Shown: in pieces, positions 52,956 to 62,477 of the stretch
Layout of the letters: every line of letters begins with the position of its first letter
Position numbering within the stretch: position 1 is the first letter of the stretch
Assembly: GCF_014269025.2 (NCBI RefSeq)
Contig: NZ_CP077094.1
Location: 3,100,001-3,164,000, forward strand
Reading direction: 5' to 3'
DNA length: 64,000 nt
Source of the DNA: Pseudomonas promysalinigenes
GTDB lineage: Bacteria > Pseudomonadota > Gammaproteobacteria > Pseudomonadales > Pseudomonadaceae
Program-made: the position numbers and the translations under genes
Notes under the pieces: generated by a model
The model's database searches: none
The model's input: only the letters and a program-made list of their open reading frames with translations
What the model was told of the DNA's origin: nothing

Positions 52956-53855
52956 ATGTCCAAACGCCTGATGCCCTCGACCACTGCCCTGCAGTGCTTC
53001 GAAGCTGCCGCCCGGCACCTGAGCTTCACCCGTGCAGCCCAAGAGCTGCACCTGACCCAGAGCGCCGTCAGCAAGCAGGTCGCGCAGCTTGAAGAGATGC
53101 TGTCGCATTCGCTTTTCCAACGGATTCGCAGGCGCCTGCACCTGACTCCGGCTGGGGCGCTGTACCTCACTGAAGTGAACAAGATCCTCACCCAGATCGA
53201 CATCTCCAGCCGTTACATCCTCAGCTACGGCGACGAGACCGAGGTGCTGCGCATCGCGACCCAGCCGACCTTCGGCGCACGCTGGCTGATACCTAGACTC
53301 AAGGGTTTCGGCGAGCGCCATCCTCGCATTCACTTGGACATTCGCAACGAACTGGAGCCATTCGACCTGGTGCAGGCCAAAGCTGACATCGCGTTCTTTT
53401 TCGGTCAGGGCACCTGGCCCGGCGCCACATGCATCGCGTTGTTCAGCGAGGACGTGGTTCCTGTGTGCGCGCCAGAGCTGCTGGCCCGGCACCGGTTCGA
53501 CAGCGCAGAGGCGCTCATCGAACACCGCCTGCTGCAATGCGCATCGCGCCCTGAAGCTTGGCACGAATGGTTCCAGGGGTTGGGTCTACATAGCCAGAAC
53601 AGCTACCACGGCCCACGCTTCGACACGTTCTACCTGTGCATCCGCGCGGCCATCGCCGGCTGCGGGGTCGCTCTGATCCCACGCTACCTGGTGGCCGAGG
53701 AACTGAGCGAAGGCAAGCTGGTGATCGCCTGGGACCACCCGGTGCCAAGCAACGGTCGGCATTTCATCGCCCATGCCGAACATGCCGCCGAAGTGCCCAA
53801 GGTCAAAGCGTTCGTGCAGTGGATCCGCGAGCGGGTGGCCGAGCACGACCAGTAA
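52956..53855 (+). CDS. LysR-family transcriptional regulator (GcvA-like)
   Basis: 299 residues with an N-terminal winged HTH (TALQCFEAAARHLSFTRAAQ, LTQSAVSKQVAQLEE) and a periplasmic-binding-like effector domain (LRIATQPTFGARWLIPRL). It lies between the divergent permease (263-base gap, with no other gene in it) and an aminotransferase 81 bases downstream, and so probably controls one or both. A LysR-type box is not evident by eye. The ATG at 52956 has only a weak RBS. Confidence 0.9.
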   Translation: MSKRLMPSTTALQCFEAAARHLSFTRAAQELHLTQSAVSKQVAQLEEMLSHSLFQRIRRRLHLTPAGALYLTEVNKILTQIDISSRYILSYGDETEVLRIATQPTFGARWLIPRLKGFGERHPRIHLDIRNELEPFDLVQAKADIAFFFGQGTWPGATCIALFSEDVVPVCAPELLARHRFDSAEALIEHRLLQCASRPEAWHEWFQGLGLHSQNSYHGPRFDTFYLCIRAAIAGCGVALIPRYLVAEELSEGKLVIAWDHPVPSNGRHFIAHAEHAAEVPKVKAFVQWIRERVAEHDQ

Positions 53856-53936
53856 AGATCGCGAATTCAGGGAATGATCGCAATCGAATAATTCGTTTGC
53901 AGAATAATACCGCGGCGCGCTTGGATAATAGGAAAC

Positions 53937-55208
53937 ATGAACAAGGTCCGCGTGCCCATGAAGCTGGAAAGTATCAGTCAATCCATCGCCATCGTTCACC
54001 CGATTACACTTTCCCATGGCCGCAATGCCGAAGTCTGGGATACCGATGGCAAGCGTTACATCGACTTTGTCGGCGGTATCGGCGTGCTGAACCTGGGCCA
54101 TTGCAATCCGGCTGTGGTCGAAGCGATCCAGACCCAGGCCAGCCGCCTGACCCATTACGCGTTCAACGCCGCGCCTCATGGCCCCTATCTGGAATTGATG
54201 GAGCGCCTGAGCCAGTTCGTGCCGGTCAGCTACCCGCTGGCAGGCATGCTCACCAACAGCGGTGCCGAAGCCGCCGAAAACGCTCTGAAGGTGGCACGCG
54301 CAGCCACCGGCAAACGCGCCATCATCGCCTTCGACGGTGGCTTTCATGGCCGTACCCTCGCCACCCTGAACCTCAACGGTAAGGTCGCGCCATACAAGCA
54401 GCGGGTCGGTGAGCTGCCGGGGCCCGTCTATCACCTGCCCTATCCCAGCGCAGATACCGGCGTCAGCTGCGAGCAGGCGCTCAAGGCCATGGAGCGCCTG
54501 TTCAGCGTGGAGCTGGCGGTGGAAGATGTAGCGGCTTTCGTCTTCGAGCCCGTGCAGGGCGAAGGGGGCTTCCTCGCCCTGGACCCGTCATTCGCCCAGG
54601 CGCTGCGGCGGTTCTGCGACGCGCATGGGATCCTGATCATCATCGACGAAATTCAGTCCGGTTTTGGCCGCACTGGCCAGCGCTTTGCCTTCCCGCGCCT
54701 GGGCATCGAGCCGGACTTGCTGCTGCTGGCCAAGAGCATTGCCGGTGGCATGCCGCTGGGCGCAGTGGTCGGGCGCCAGGACTTGATGGCCGCCCTGCCC
54801 AAGGGTGGCCTGGGAGGAACCTATTCGGGCAACCCGATCGCCTGTGCGGCGGCACTGGCCAGCTTGGCGCAGATGACCGACGAGAACATCGCTACCTGGG
54901 GTGAACGCCAAGAGCAGGCGATTGTGGCCAGGCATGCCCGCTGGAGGGCCGCTGGCCTGAGCCCATACCTCGGCCGCCTGACCGGTACAGGCGCCATGCG
55001 CGGCATCGAGTTGGTCAATGCAGACGGCAGCCCTGCACCGGCTCAGCTGACCAAGCTGGTGGAGGCCGCACGGGCCAAAGGCTTGTTGCTGATGCCTAGC
55101 GGCAAGGCACGGCACATCATTCGCCTATTGGCGCCGCTGACCATCGAAGCTGAGGTACTCGAGCAGGGGCTGGATATCTTCGAGCAGTGCCTGGCCGAGC
55201 TCGAGTGA
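53937..55208 (+). CDS. Class III aminotransferase, 4-aminobutyrate type
   Basis: 423 residues. The PLP enzyme signatures are clear: NSGAEAAENALKVARAATGK, FDGGFHGRT, LIIIDEIQSGFGRTG with the Asp that binds the pyridine N, and the Schiff-base Lys in LLLLAKSIAGGMPLG. The best match is GABA/omega-amino acid:2-oxoglutarate aminotransferase, giving succinate semialdehyde and glutamate. No succinate semialdehyde dehydrogenase is adjacent. Start ATG at 53937 with TAGGAAAC upstream. It is a GabT paralogue that should work with the adjacent permease. Confidence 0.9.
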   Translation: MNKVRVPMKLESISQSIAIVHPITLSHGRNAEVWDTDGKRYIDFVGGIGVLNLGHCNPAVVEAIQTQASRLTHYAFNAAPHGPYLELMERLSQFVPVSYPLAGMLTNSGAEAAENALKVARAATGKRAIIAFDGGFHGRTLATLNLNGKVAPYKQRVGELPGPVYHLPYPSADTGVSCEQALKAMERLFSVELAVEDVAAFVFEPVQGEGGFLALDPSFAQALRRFCDAHGILIIIDEIQSGFGRTGQRFAFPRLGIEPDLLLLAKSIAGGMPLGAVVGRQDLMAALPKGGLGGTYSGNPIACAAALASLAQMTDENIATWGERQEQAIVARHARWRAAGLSPYLGRLTGTGAMRGIELVNADGSPAPAQLTKLVEAARAKGLLLMPSGKARHIIRLLAPLTIEAEVLEQGLDIFEQCLAELE

Positions 55209-55211
55209 AGC

Positions 55212-55514
55212 TTACAGGCCCAGTTCTTCCGGGGTGAGCATGTCGGATTCGAAGGCGATCCAGCCGCCTTCGAGTTCGGCATGGCCGTTGACGATCGGGC
55301 CATAGTAGGTAAGGCCGTTTTCCAGCGTTACGCAGATGTGCGTTGCCGATTTCTCCGAGGCTGCCAGCGTACCGACGAAATGCACCTTTTTCAGGGTTTC
55401 GGTCACCGCTTCCAGGCCAACACGCATGCCGGGGTTTTCCGAGGCCTCGGTATCGCCCCCGCGGTCTTCGGCGCTGACGGTCACGGTGGCAGTGTAAGGG
55501 TACTTGGTGCTCAA
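55212..55514 (-). CDS. Conserved hypothetical protein
   Basis: 100 residues beginning at a TTG (STKYPYTATVTV) with GAGGTAA upstream. The protein is small, beta-rich and acidic, with no signal peptide or motif I recognise. It converges on the aminotransferase, leaving three bases between the stops. The good RBS and codon pattern support a real gene; function unknown. Confidence 0.6.
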   Translation of the reverse strand: MSTKYPYTATVTVSAEDRGGDTEASENPGMRVGLEAVTETLKKVHFVGTLAASEKSATHICVTLENGLTYYGPIVNGHAELEGGWIAFESDMLTPEELGL

Positions 55515-55698
55515 GCGGGTTACCTCGAAAAATGTCTAAGCGTGAAGGCGCGTAGAGTACGGCAGGTGATTCCAGTTGTCTCTACCAGCCTCCTCACAGG
55601 TGGCCTGCACCAACAGGCCAGCCTGCAACAGGTGATCTGAAGGGGCTGATCTGTTAGGGTGCCCGCCGATGTACGCCATACCACACGAGGACACCTGC

Positions 55699-56124
55699 GT
55701 GAGCGCCGAACAACCCATGATCGCCGACCTGTTCGAGGTCGACAAACGCCTGACCCTCAAGCCCGTCGTGGACTTCAACAGTTATCTGCGCAACGCCTTC
55801 GGCGAAGGCCCGTGCAGTTGTCACCGCTGTGCCGAAGGCTGCGACCAAAGCGGCTACAGCCACGCGCACACCTTCACCTTCGAAGGCCGCCAATGGCACC
55901 GCCGCTTTGCCAGCACTGCTGGCAGCGACGTGGCGCAAGTTCTGAAAAAGGCCTGGCTGTCCTACACCAAAGCCGATCTGAGCTTGGTTGGCGCGCTGGA
56001 CTTCAGCACCCTCAAGACCTTCACCGAACCTGCCTTGCACGAACGCCTGCTGGTCCTGTTGCCCGCCAGCGGGCTGGCCCGCGAAATCGACGGCCAGTGG
56101 GTGCTGCAAGCGCAGGCGGACTGA
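55699..56124 (+). CDS. Conserved hypothetical protein upstream of EF-G2
   Basis: 141 residues from the GTG at 55699 (SAEQPMIADLFEVDKRL) with GAGGAC upstream; an ATG at 55669 would add ten residues but has a poor RBS. A Cys/His cluster CSCHRCAEGCDQSGYSH at about 40-56 could bind zinc or another metal. No family is recognised. It is 73 bases before the second elongation factor G on the same strand. Confidence 0.6.
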   Translation: MSAEQPMIADLFEVDKRLTLKPVVDFNSYLRNAFGEGPCSCHRCAEGCDQSGYSHAHTFTFEGRQWHRRFASTAGSDVAQVLKKAWLSYTKADLSLVGALDFSTLKTFTEPALHERLLVLLPASGLAREIDGQWVLQAQAD

Positions 56125-56197
56125 CGGCCCGACGGTCAAGCAAGATTCGCCTGCTCTGCTACCGTGGGAGAATCCGTACCGCCGCAGGTAGTCCACC

Positions 56198-58309
56198 ATG
56201 GCCCGCACAACCCCCATCGAGCTGTACCGCAATATCGGTATCGTCGCCCACGTTGATGCGGGCAAGACCACCACTACCGAGCGCATTCTGTTCTATACCG
56301 GGGTCAACCATAAGATGGGCGAGGTGCACGACGGCGCCGCGACCATGGACTGGATGGCCCAAGAGCAGGAGCGCGGTATCACCATCACCTCGGCGGCAAC
56401 TACAGCATTCTGGCAAGGCTCGACCAAGCAGTTTCCCGATAGGTACCGCTTCAACATCATCGACACACCCGGCCACGTCGATTTCACTATTGAAGTCGAG
56501 CGTTCACTGCGCGTGCTCGACGGCGCGGTCGTGGTGTTCAGTGGCGCGGATGGGGTCGAGCCGCAGTCAGAGACGGTTTGGCGCCAGGCCAACAAATACC
56601 ACGTGCCACGCCTGGCCTACATCAACAAGATGGATCGCCAGGGTGCCGATTTTCTACGGGTGGTCAAGCAGATCGATCAGCGCCTGGGCCACCACCCGGT
56701 GCCGATTCAGCTGGCCATCGGCAGCGAAGAAAACTTCATCGGCCAGATCGACCTGGTGAAGATGAAGGCCATTTACTGGAACGACAACGACCAGGGCACC
56801 AGCTACCGCGAAGAAGAGATTCCCGCTCAATTGCAGGCGCTGGCCGATGAATGGCGCGCACACATGGTCGAGGCCGCCGCCGAGGCCAATGATGAGCTGA
56901 CCCTCAAGTTTTTGGAGGGTGAAGAGCTGAGCATCGATGAAATCAAGGCCGCCTTGCGCCAGCGCACCATCGCCAATGAAATCGTTCCGACCATTCTCGG
57001 CTCTTCGTTCAAGAACAAGGGCGTACCGCTAATGCTCGATGCGGTTATCGACTACCTCCCTGCTCCGTCGGAAATCCCAGCGATCAAGGGCACCGACCCG
57101 GACGATGAAGACAAGCACCTGGAGCGCCACGCCGACGACAAGGAGCCCTTCTCTGCCCTGGCCTTCAAGATTGCCACCGACCCGTTCGTTGGCACCCTGA
57201 CCTTCGCCCGTGTGTATTCAGGCGTGCTCAGTTCGGGGAATGCTGTGCTCAACTCGGTCAAAGGCAAGAAGGAACGCATCGGCCGGATGGTGCAGATGCA
57301 TGCCAACCAGCGCGCCGAGATCAAGGACGTATGCGCCGGCGACATCGCCGCGCTGATCGGCATGAAGGATGTCACTACCGGCGACACGCTATGCGACATC
57401 GACAAGCCCATCATCCTCGAACGCATGGACTTCCCCGACCCAGTGATCTCGGTGGCAGTGGAGCCCAAAACCAAGGGCGACCAGGAAAAAATGGGCATAG
57501 CGCTGGGCAAGCTGGCTCAGGAAGACCCCTCCTTCCGCGTGCGCACAGACGAAGAAACCGGCCAGACGATCATCTCTGGCATGGGCGAGTTGCACCTGGA
57601 CATCATCGTCGACCGCATGAGGCGTGAATTCAACGTCGATGCCAATATCGGCAAGCCGCAGGTGGCCTACCGCGAAAAGATCCGCAACACCTGCGAGATC
57701 GAAGGCCGCTTCGTGCGCCAGTCTGGCGGGCGCGGCCAGTATGGCCATTGCTGGATTCGGTTCGCTCCGGGCGATGAAGGCGCCGAAGGCCTGGAGTTCA
57801 TCAACGAAATCGTCGGCGGCGTGGTACCGCGCGAGTACATCCCGGCAATCCAGAAAGGCATCGAGGAACAGATGAAGAATGGCGTGCTGGCCGGCTACCC
57901 GCTGATCAACCTCAAAGCAGCAGTGTTCGATGGCTCGTACCACGACGTTGACTCCAATGAAATGGCCTACAAGATCGCCGCCTCCATGGCCACCAAGCAG
58001 TTGTCGCAAAAAGGCGGCGCAGTGCTGCTGGAGCCGGTGATGAAAGTTGAAGTGGTAACGCCGGAGGAGTACCAAGGCGATATTCTGGGCGACCTGAGCC
58101 GGCGCCGCGGGATGATCCAGGACGGCGACGAGACGCCGGCCGGCAAAGTGATTCGTGCTGAAGTACCGCTGGGCGAGATGTTCGGCTACGCCACCTCGAT
58201 GCGCTCGATGACCCAAGGTAGGGCGAGTTTTTCCATGGAGTTCACCCGGTACGCCGAGGCGCCGGCAAGTATCGCCGACGCGATCGTGAAGAAGAATCGC
58301 GCAGAATAA
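56198..58309 (+). CDS. fusA2: Elongation factor G, second copy
   Basis: 703 residues with the GTPase motifs [15 protein letters not shown] (G1), RGITITSAA (G2), DTPGHVDFT (G3) and NKMDRQGAD (G4), then domains II-V with [18 protein letters not shown]. In Pseudomonas the main fusA is in the ribosomal str operon; the present gene stands outside it, next to metabolic genes, so it is the paralogue (fusB/fusA2) whose role may be in ribosome recycling or growth at altered conditions. Which of these applies is not visible in sequence. Confidence 0.93.
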   Translation: MARTTPIELYRNIGIVAHVDAGKTTTTERILFYTGVNHKMGEVHDGAATMDWMAQEQERGITITSAATTAFWQGSTKQFPDRYRFNIIDTPGHVDFTIEVERSLRVLDGAVVVFSGADGVEPQSETVWRQANKYHVPRLAYINKMDRQGADFLRVVKQIDQRLGHHPVPIQLAIGSEENFIGQIDLVKMKAIYWNDNDQGTSYREEEIPAQLQALADEWRAHMVEAAAEANDELTLKFLEGEELSIDEIKAALRQRTIANEIVPTILGSSFKNKGVPLMLDAVIDYLPAPSEIPAIKGTDPDDEDKHLERHADDKEPFSALAFKIATDPFVGTLTFARVYSGVLSSGNAVLNSVKGKKERIGRMVQMHANQRAEIKDVCAGDIAALIGMKDVTTGDTLCDIDKPIILERMDFPDPVISVAVEPKTKGDQEKMGIALGKLAQEDPSFRVRTDEETGQTIISGMGELHLDIIVDRMRREFNVDANIGKPQVAYREKIRNTCEIEGRFVRQSGGRGQYGHCWIRFAPGDEGAEGLEFINEIVGGVVPREYIPAIQKGIEEQMKNGVLAGYPLINLKAAVFDGSYHDVDSNEMAYKIAASMATKQLSQKGGAVLLEPVMKVEVVTPEEYQGDILGDLSRRRGMIQDGDETPAGKVIRAEVPLGEMFGYATSMRSMTQGRASFSMEFTRYAEAPASIADAIVKKNRAE

Positions 58310-58423
58310 GCCTTTGTTCTGCGCTGGCCCACTCGGCTATGGCCGCACACAGGGGCGAATGCATGCTTTGAGGTGCCCACCAACCTGCGTGGGCTTTAGT
58401 CGCGAAAGTACCAGCACCTTCCT

Positions 58424-59863
58424 TCAGTGCTGCTCGCCCGCGCGTCTGAGCAACTTCTTGCAGCGCTCCGACAGGTGCACCACGCGCAGGTGCTTACCCG
58501 CCTTTTCATAGCGCTCACGCAGGGTCTGCAATGCAGCGATGGCCGAATAATCGACAAAACTCAAATGCTGGCAGTCTAGGGTGACCTTGGCCGGGTCATT
58601 GGCTGGATCGAACTGGTTGAGAAAGGGCGTGACCGAGGCAAAGAACAGCGTGCCATGTACCTGATAATGCTTGCCCTCGCCGTCCTGATGGCTGTCGGCG
58701 TAGAGCTCGCGAGCATGCTGCCAGGCAAAATTCACGGCGGCGATGACGATGCCGAACAGCACCGCCATGGCCAGGTCGGTGAACACAGTCACTACCGTTA
58801 CCGCGATGATCGCTAGCACGTCGCTCAGCGGTACCTTGTGCAGCACTCGCAACGACGCCCAGGCAAAGGTCTGCTGGGCCACCACGAACATCACCCCGAC
58901 CAGCGCCGCCAGCGGAATACGCTCGATCAGCGGCGACAGGAACAGCACGAACAGCAGGATCATCACCCCGGCCGCCACGCCCGAGAGCCGGCCACGGCCA
59001 TTGGAGCTGAGATTGATCACGGTCTGGCCAATCATGGCGCAGCCACCCATACCGCCGCACAGTCCGGAGACCATGTTGGCTGCACCCAACGCCACGCACT
59101 CGCGATCCGGGTAACCGCGGCTTTCGGTGATCTCGTCGGTTAGGTTCAATGTAAGTAGCGTCTCGAGTAGGCCCACCATCGCCATCAGCACCGCATAAGG
59201 CGCAATGATCTTCAGGGTTTCCAAGCTCCAAGGCACATCCGGCAGCGCCAGTTGCGGCAAGCCGCCGGCAATGTGCGCCATGTCGCCAAGGGTGCGCGTG
59301 GGCAGATCGAGCAGGTACACCAGTGCGCCAACTCCAAGAATCGCCACCAGTGCTGGGGGCACCGATCGGGTCAGCTTCGGCAGCACGTAGACCACCAGCA
59401 TGGTCAGCGCCACCAGGCCGATCATCAGATACAGCGATGTGCCCTTGAGCCAATGCTCACCCTCCTTGAAGTGTTCCAGCTGAGCCATGGCAATGACGAT
59501 CGCCAGGCCATTGACGAAGCCAAGCATCACCGGATAAGGCACCAGCCTTACCAACTTGCCCAGGCGCAGCAAGCCGAACAGAATCATCACCCCACCGCCG
59601 AGCAAGACCGTGGCCAACAGATACTGCACACCGTGTTGCACCACCAGCGCGACGATGACCACCGCCATGGAGCCTGCAGCCCCGGATATCATTCCTGGGC
59701 GACCGCCGAACAACGCAGTCAGCGTGCAAATGATGAAGGCACCATACAGCCCCATCAAAGGGTTGAGATGGGCTACCAAGGCAAAGGCAATGCACTCGGG
59801 AACAAGGGCGAACGAGGTGGTCAGGCCGGCGAGCAGGTCGGCACGTAGTCGGGCGGGCTTCAT
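58424..59863 (-). CDS. SulP-family inorganic anion transporter with STAS domain
   Basis: 479 residues with an N-terminal transporter domain of about 12-14 helices (LLAGLTTSFALVPECIAFAL, ISGAAGSMAVVIVALV, NMVSGLCGGMGGCAMIGQT) and a C-terminal STAS domain (VTLDCQHLSFVDYSAIAALQT). SulP proteins carry sulfate, bicarbonate or C4-dicarboxylates; the GGMGGCAMIGQ signature is common in the group often annotated as sulfate permeases. The substrate is open. It is convergent with EF-G2. RBS CAGGA precedes the ATG at 59863. Confidence 0.9.
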   Translation of the reverse strand: MKPARLRADLLAGLTTSFALVPECIAFALVAHLNPLMGLYGAFIICTLTALFGGRPGMISGAAGSMAVVIVALVVQHGVQYLLATVLLGGGVMILFGLLRLGKLVRLVPYPVMLGFVNGLAIVIAMAQLEHFKEGEHWLKGTSLYLMIGLVALTMLVVYVLPKLTRSVPPALVAILGVGALVYLLDLPTRTLGDMAHIAGGLPQLALPDVPWSLETLKIIAPYAVLMAMVGLLETLLTLNLTDEITESRGYPDRECVALGAANMVSGLCGGMGGCAMIGQTVINLSSNGRGRLSGVAAGVMILLFVLFLSPLIERIPLAALVGVMFVVAQQTFAWASLRVLHKVPLSDVLAIIAVTVVTVFTDLAMAVLFGIVIAAVNFAWQHARELYADSHQDGEGKHYQVHGTLFFASVTPFLNQFDPANDPAKVTLDCQHLSFVDYSAIAALQTLRERYEKAGKHLRVVHLSERCKKLLRRAGEQH

Positions 59864-59954
59864 GGGTATCCTGTGGTGCGGTCCAGGCGGACGGGCGATG
59901 AATCGGGGGCGCGATGTTACGGAATTCGTCTGACAGCGGCCAGCGCAAGGTGTT

Positions 59955-61115
59955 TCAGCAAAGGCTGCGGGTCAGCCATTGGGCCATCGAAGCATCTTCC
60001 AAGGCATATTCGCCGCGATTGGCTTTCCACACCAGTTCCTTGTCGCGCAGGGCGTCCAGAGCCTTTTGCACGTTCGGCGTACTGGCTGTGACCTCCACGC
60101 CGCCCTGCTCAAGCTTGCGCGTTATCTGCAGCAAGGTGTGCTCGGTGAATGGCGAGAACGGCTGTCGGCTCTGCGCTCGCTCGGCCATCACCTGAAGCAC
60201 TGCCTGTTGCAAGGGCGAAAGCTCGTTCCAGGCACTTTCGTAATCGCTCCAGACTCCAGCTTGGTGATTGAGTGCACCGGTGCGTAGCAACTCTCCAAGG
60301 TTGGCCGCTTCGCCCAGCCCGACACTGACCTCAGCCAGCAGTTTATTGAGCATTTCCGGCCGCCGCCCAACCAGTTCGAACGCATACTCCATGTCCTGTA
60401 CCTTGAACTGGTTGCTGTCGGCCAGGCGCTGGTTCCACAACTCGGTAATGAAGCCGACGTACTCCCGGCCTAGCAATGGAAACGGGGTAATGCTGGCCCC
60501 ATAGAAGGGCTGCTTGCTCTTGAGCACCAGGTTGGCGAGCTTGTCGCGGCTGGACCCTGTGAACACCAGGCGCAGACCGTCCGGGCAGTCGCCCCGGTTG
60601 AGATGGTCACGGGCGGCCTTGAGGGCGAACATGGCGTTAAGGCCATCCTCACTGTTAAGAGCGTGCTGAGCTTCGTCGATGATCAACACTATCATTTGCC
60701 CTGAGATCTGATGCAGTACTGCCAGCGCCTGGGCCAGGGTAGTGCCTGCGGGTAACTGGGGCTTGGTGAAGTCCCAGCTGAGGGTGCGCAGCAGGTTGAT
60801 CTTGTCGATGCCGGCTTTTTTCGCCGCCTTCGCCAGGGCGCCCTCGAAACTACTCAACGCCGCGCCAATCGCCCCGCTGATCAGATCAGCCGGAGCTGCG
60901 TCCCGATCTGACCACAGGTCGACATACACCGGTAGCCAACCCCGCAGCCTGCACTGCGGGATGAAATCATTATTGAGGAAGGTACTTTTGCCGGTACGCC
61001 TGGGTGCAGCCAGAAACATACCGGAGCTGTAGTCCACCAGGGACTCACCGGCCAAGTCCTGCGCCAGCGCCTTGGCAAGCGGTTCACGACGCAAAAGCGG
61101 GCGGGAGGGCGACAT
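59955..61115 (-). CDS. AAA-type ATPase (Orc1/Cdc6-like fold), function unknown
   Basis: 386 residues with Walker A APRRTGKSTF, Walker B VLIIDEAQHAL and a sensor-1-like LVFTGSSRDKLANLV. After the ATPase core (about 20-230) a helical lid and a winged-helix-like C-terminus follow (SPLQQAVLQVMAERAQ, VQKALDALRDKELVWKANRGEYAL). The plan resembles Orc1/Cdc6-type and STAND-like ATPases that bind DNA or partners. It stands alone, with an unusual repeat-rich AT promoter of its own. It might be a defence or mobile-element-linked gene, but no partner nuclease or protease is adjacent. Confidence 0.78.
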   Translation of the reverse strand: MSPSRPLLRREPLAKALAQDLAGESLVDYSSGMFLAAPRRTGKSTFLNNDFIPQCRLRGWLPVYVDLWSDRDAAPADLISGAIGAALSSFEGALAKAAKKAGIDKINLLRTLSWDFTKPQLPAGTTLAQALAVLHQISGQMIVLIIDEAQHALNSEDGLNAMFALKAARDHLNRGDCPDGLRLVFTGSSRDKLANLVLKSKQPFYGASITPFPLLGREYVGFITELWNQRLADSNQFKVQDMEYAFELVGRRPEMLNKLLAEVSVGLGEAANLGELLRTGALNHQAGVWSDYESAWNELSPLQQAVLQVMAERAQSRQPFSPFTEHTLLQITRKLEQGGVEVTASTPNVQKALDALRDKELVWKANRGEYALEDASMAQWLTRSLC

Positions 61116-61118
61116 GGG

Positions 61119-61180
61119 ATTATCCTGAATTATCCTGCTGACTATAATTTATAGCCTACAAGATAAAATCAGATAAAGCA
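61119..61180. promoter_or_regulatory. Repeat-rich promoter region of the AAA ATPase gene
   Basis: Two copies of ATTATCCTG at 61119 and 61129, a 13-base palindrome CTATAATTTATAG at 61142-61154 and two AGATAAA copies at 61161 and 61171, the repeat pairs being ten bases apart, i.e. one helical turn. The ATG of the ATPase is at 61115. It looks like an autoregulated promoter with iteron-like sites. Confidence 0.5.
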
Positions 61181-61255
61181 CCGTGCGTGACCCGAGCCCG
61201 GCAAACGGCTGGCAAATTTGCCATCATGTGGATTCCAATCGCGGAGAACATGAAC

Positions 61256-61990
61256 ATGCCGCTACGCCCTCTATTCGCATCGCTGCTGCTGGCAGTCAGC
61301 GTACCTGCGCTGGCCGCCACCGAAGTTGTGCCGCTGCAGCATCGCAGCAGCGCCGAACTGCTGCCGGCCGCCCAGGCCTTGATCGGCCGCGACGGTACCG
61401 TCAGCGCTTTCGAGAACAAGCTGATCGTCAATGCCAGCGCCGAGCGCATCGACGACTTACGCGCCTTGCTACAGCAACTGGACACTGTACCCAAGCGCCT
61501 GGTGATCAGCGTCGACAACAGCGACAGCAATTACCAGGACACCCGCGGCGAAGGCCAGGTGATCCATTACGGCACCAGCAACCGCGAGGGCGGCCTGCAA
61601 CAGATCCAGGCCAGCGAAGGCCAACCGGCACTGATCCAGATCGGCCAGAGCATCCCGATCACCAGCACCAGCACCGACGGCTACGGTCGCGTCCAAAGCA
61701 ACACTGAGTACCGCAATGTAACCCAAGGTTTTTATGTTACGCCGAGCCTGATCGGGGACAGGGTTCGCCTGCAAATCAGCAGCAATAATGATCGATTGAT
61801 CCAGGAACGTGCTGATGTAGTGAAGGTACAAAGCACCGACACGACAGTCAGCGGAAGGCTTGGCGAATGGATCACCCTGGCCGGTTACAACCAGCAGAGC
61901 CAAGCCGAACGCGACCCTTCGAGCCGTACATACAGCACCCAACGGGGTGAAAACATGACATTGCGGGTCAAAGTCGAGCTTCTGGACTGA
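61256..61990 (+). CDS. Secretin N-domain (NolW-like) periplasmic protein
   Basis: 244 residues from the ATG at 61256 (MPLRPLFASLLLAVSVPALA), chosen over 61250 because GGAG is then nine bases away. After the signal peptide, residues about 22-90 form a secretin N1/NolW-like module (VVPLQHRSSAELLPAAQALIG, NKLIVNASAERIDDLRALLQQ). The rest resembles the beginning of a secretin domain (ASEGQPALIQIGQSIPITST, FYVTPSLIGDRVRLQIS), but the barrel and the gate are missing, so it cannot form a pore alone. Such stand-alone proteins are common in pseudomonads; function unknown. Confidence 0.8.
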   Translation: MPLRPLFASLLLAVSVPALAATEVVPLQHRSSAELLPAAQALIGRDGTVSAFENKLIVNASAERIDDLRALLQQLDTVPKRLVISVDNSDSNYQDTRGEGQVIHYGTSNREGGLQQIQASEGQPALIQIGQSIPITSTSTDGYGRVQSNTEYRNVTQGFYVTPSLIGDRVRLQISSNNDRLIQERADVVKVQSTDTTVSGRLGEWITLAGYNQQSQAERDPSSRTYSTQRGENMTLRVKVELLD

Positions 61991-62477
61991 TCCCTGCAAA
62001 TTCAAGGCCTCGACCAAAGGCCTCGAAACTGACTGCCAAGTCGCATTAGACCAAAGATGTAGTAATAGAAAAAAAGCACTACAAAACGTTTGACAGGGTG
62101 TTTTTCCCAAGGGCATGATGGCCTCGCTCCCGCTAATCAGGGGCCCTGACAAGGGCCTTCGAGGCGCACTCCTCTCACCCCTGGAGGCGTCTCGTGTCTA
62201 TACGGCCCACAAGGCGGTTCGACGGGATTGCGACTGCAACGAAGAAGTTGTCCCGAGGGACGGAAGCGCATCACCGCAGTTCTGGCAATCGCGTCGCACC
62301 GCAGCAAGGCATCCACGAGCCGACCTGCCGGAGCACACTGGCGCCTGGCCTGCACCTCCTTCCCCTTCGAGCCTTCGCGTTCGCCGCCGCACGCCCTGAC
62401 AGACACCCGCCTGGCCCCTGCTTCGCCCCGAGCATCAGCACAATTAACCCAAGATCGATGCGACGAGGTTTATTTCC
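61991..62477. other. Leader/promoter region of aceA
   Basis: 487 bases without a supported gene; the small frames here have no RBS and lie in several conflicting frames. TTGACA at 62090-62095 with CATGAT at 62114-62119 (18-base spacer) is a candidate promoter, which would give an unusually long untranslated leader of about 350 bases before the aceA start. I found no named riboswitch in it. Confidence 0.4.
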
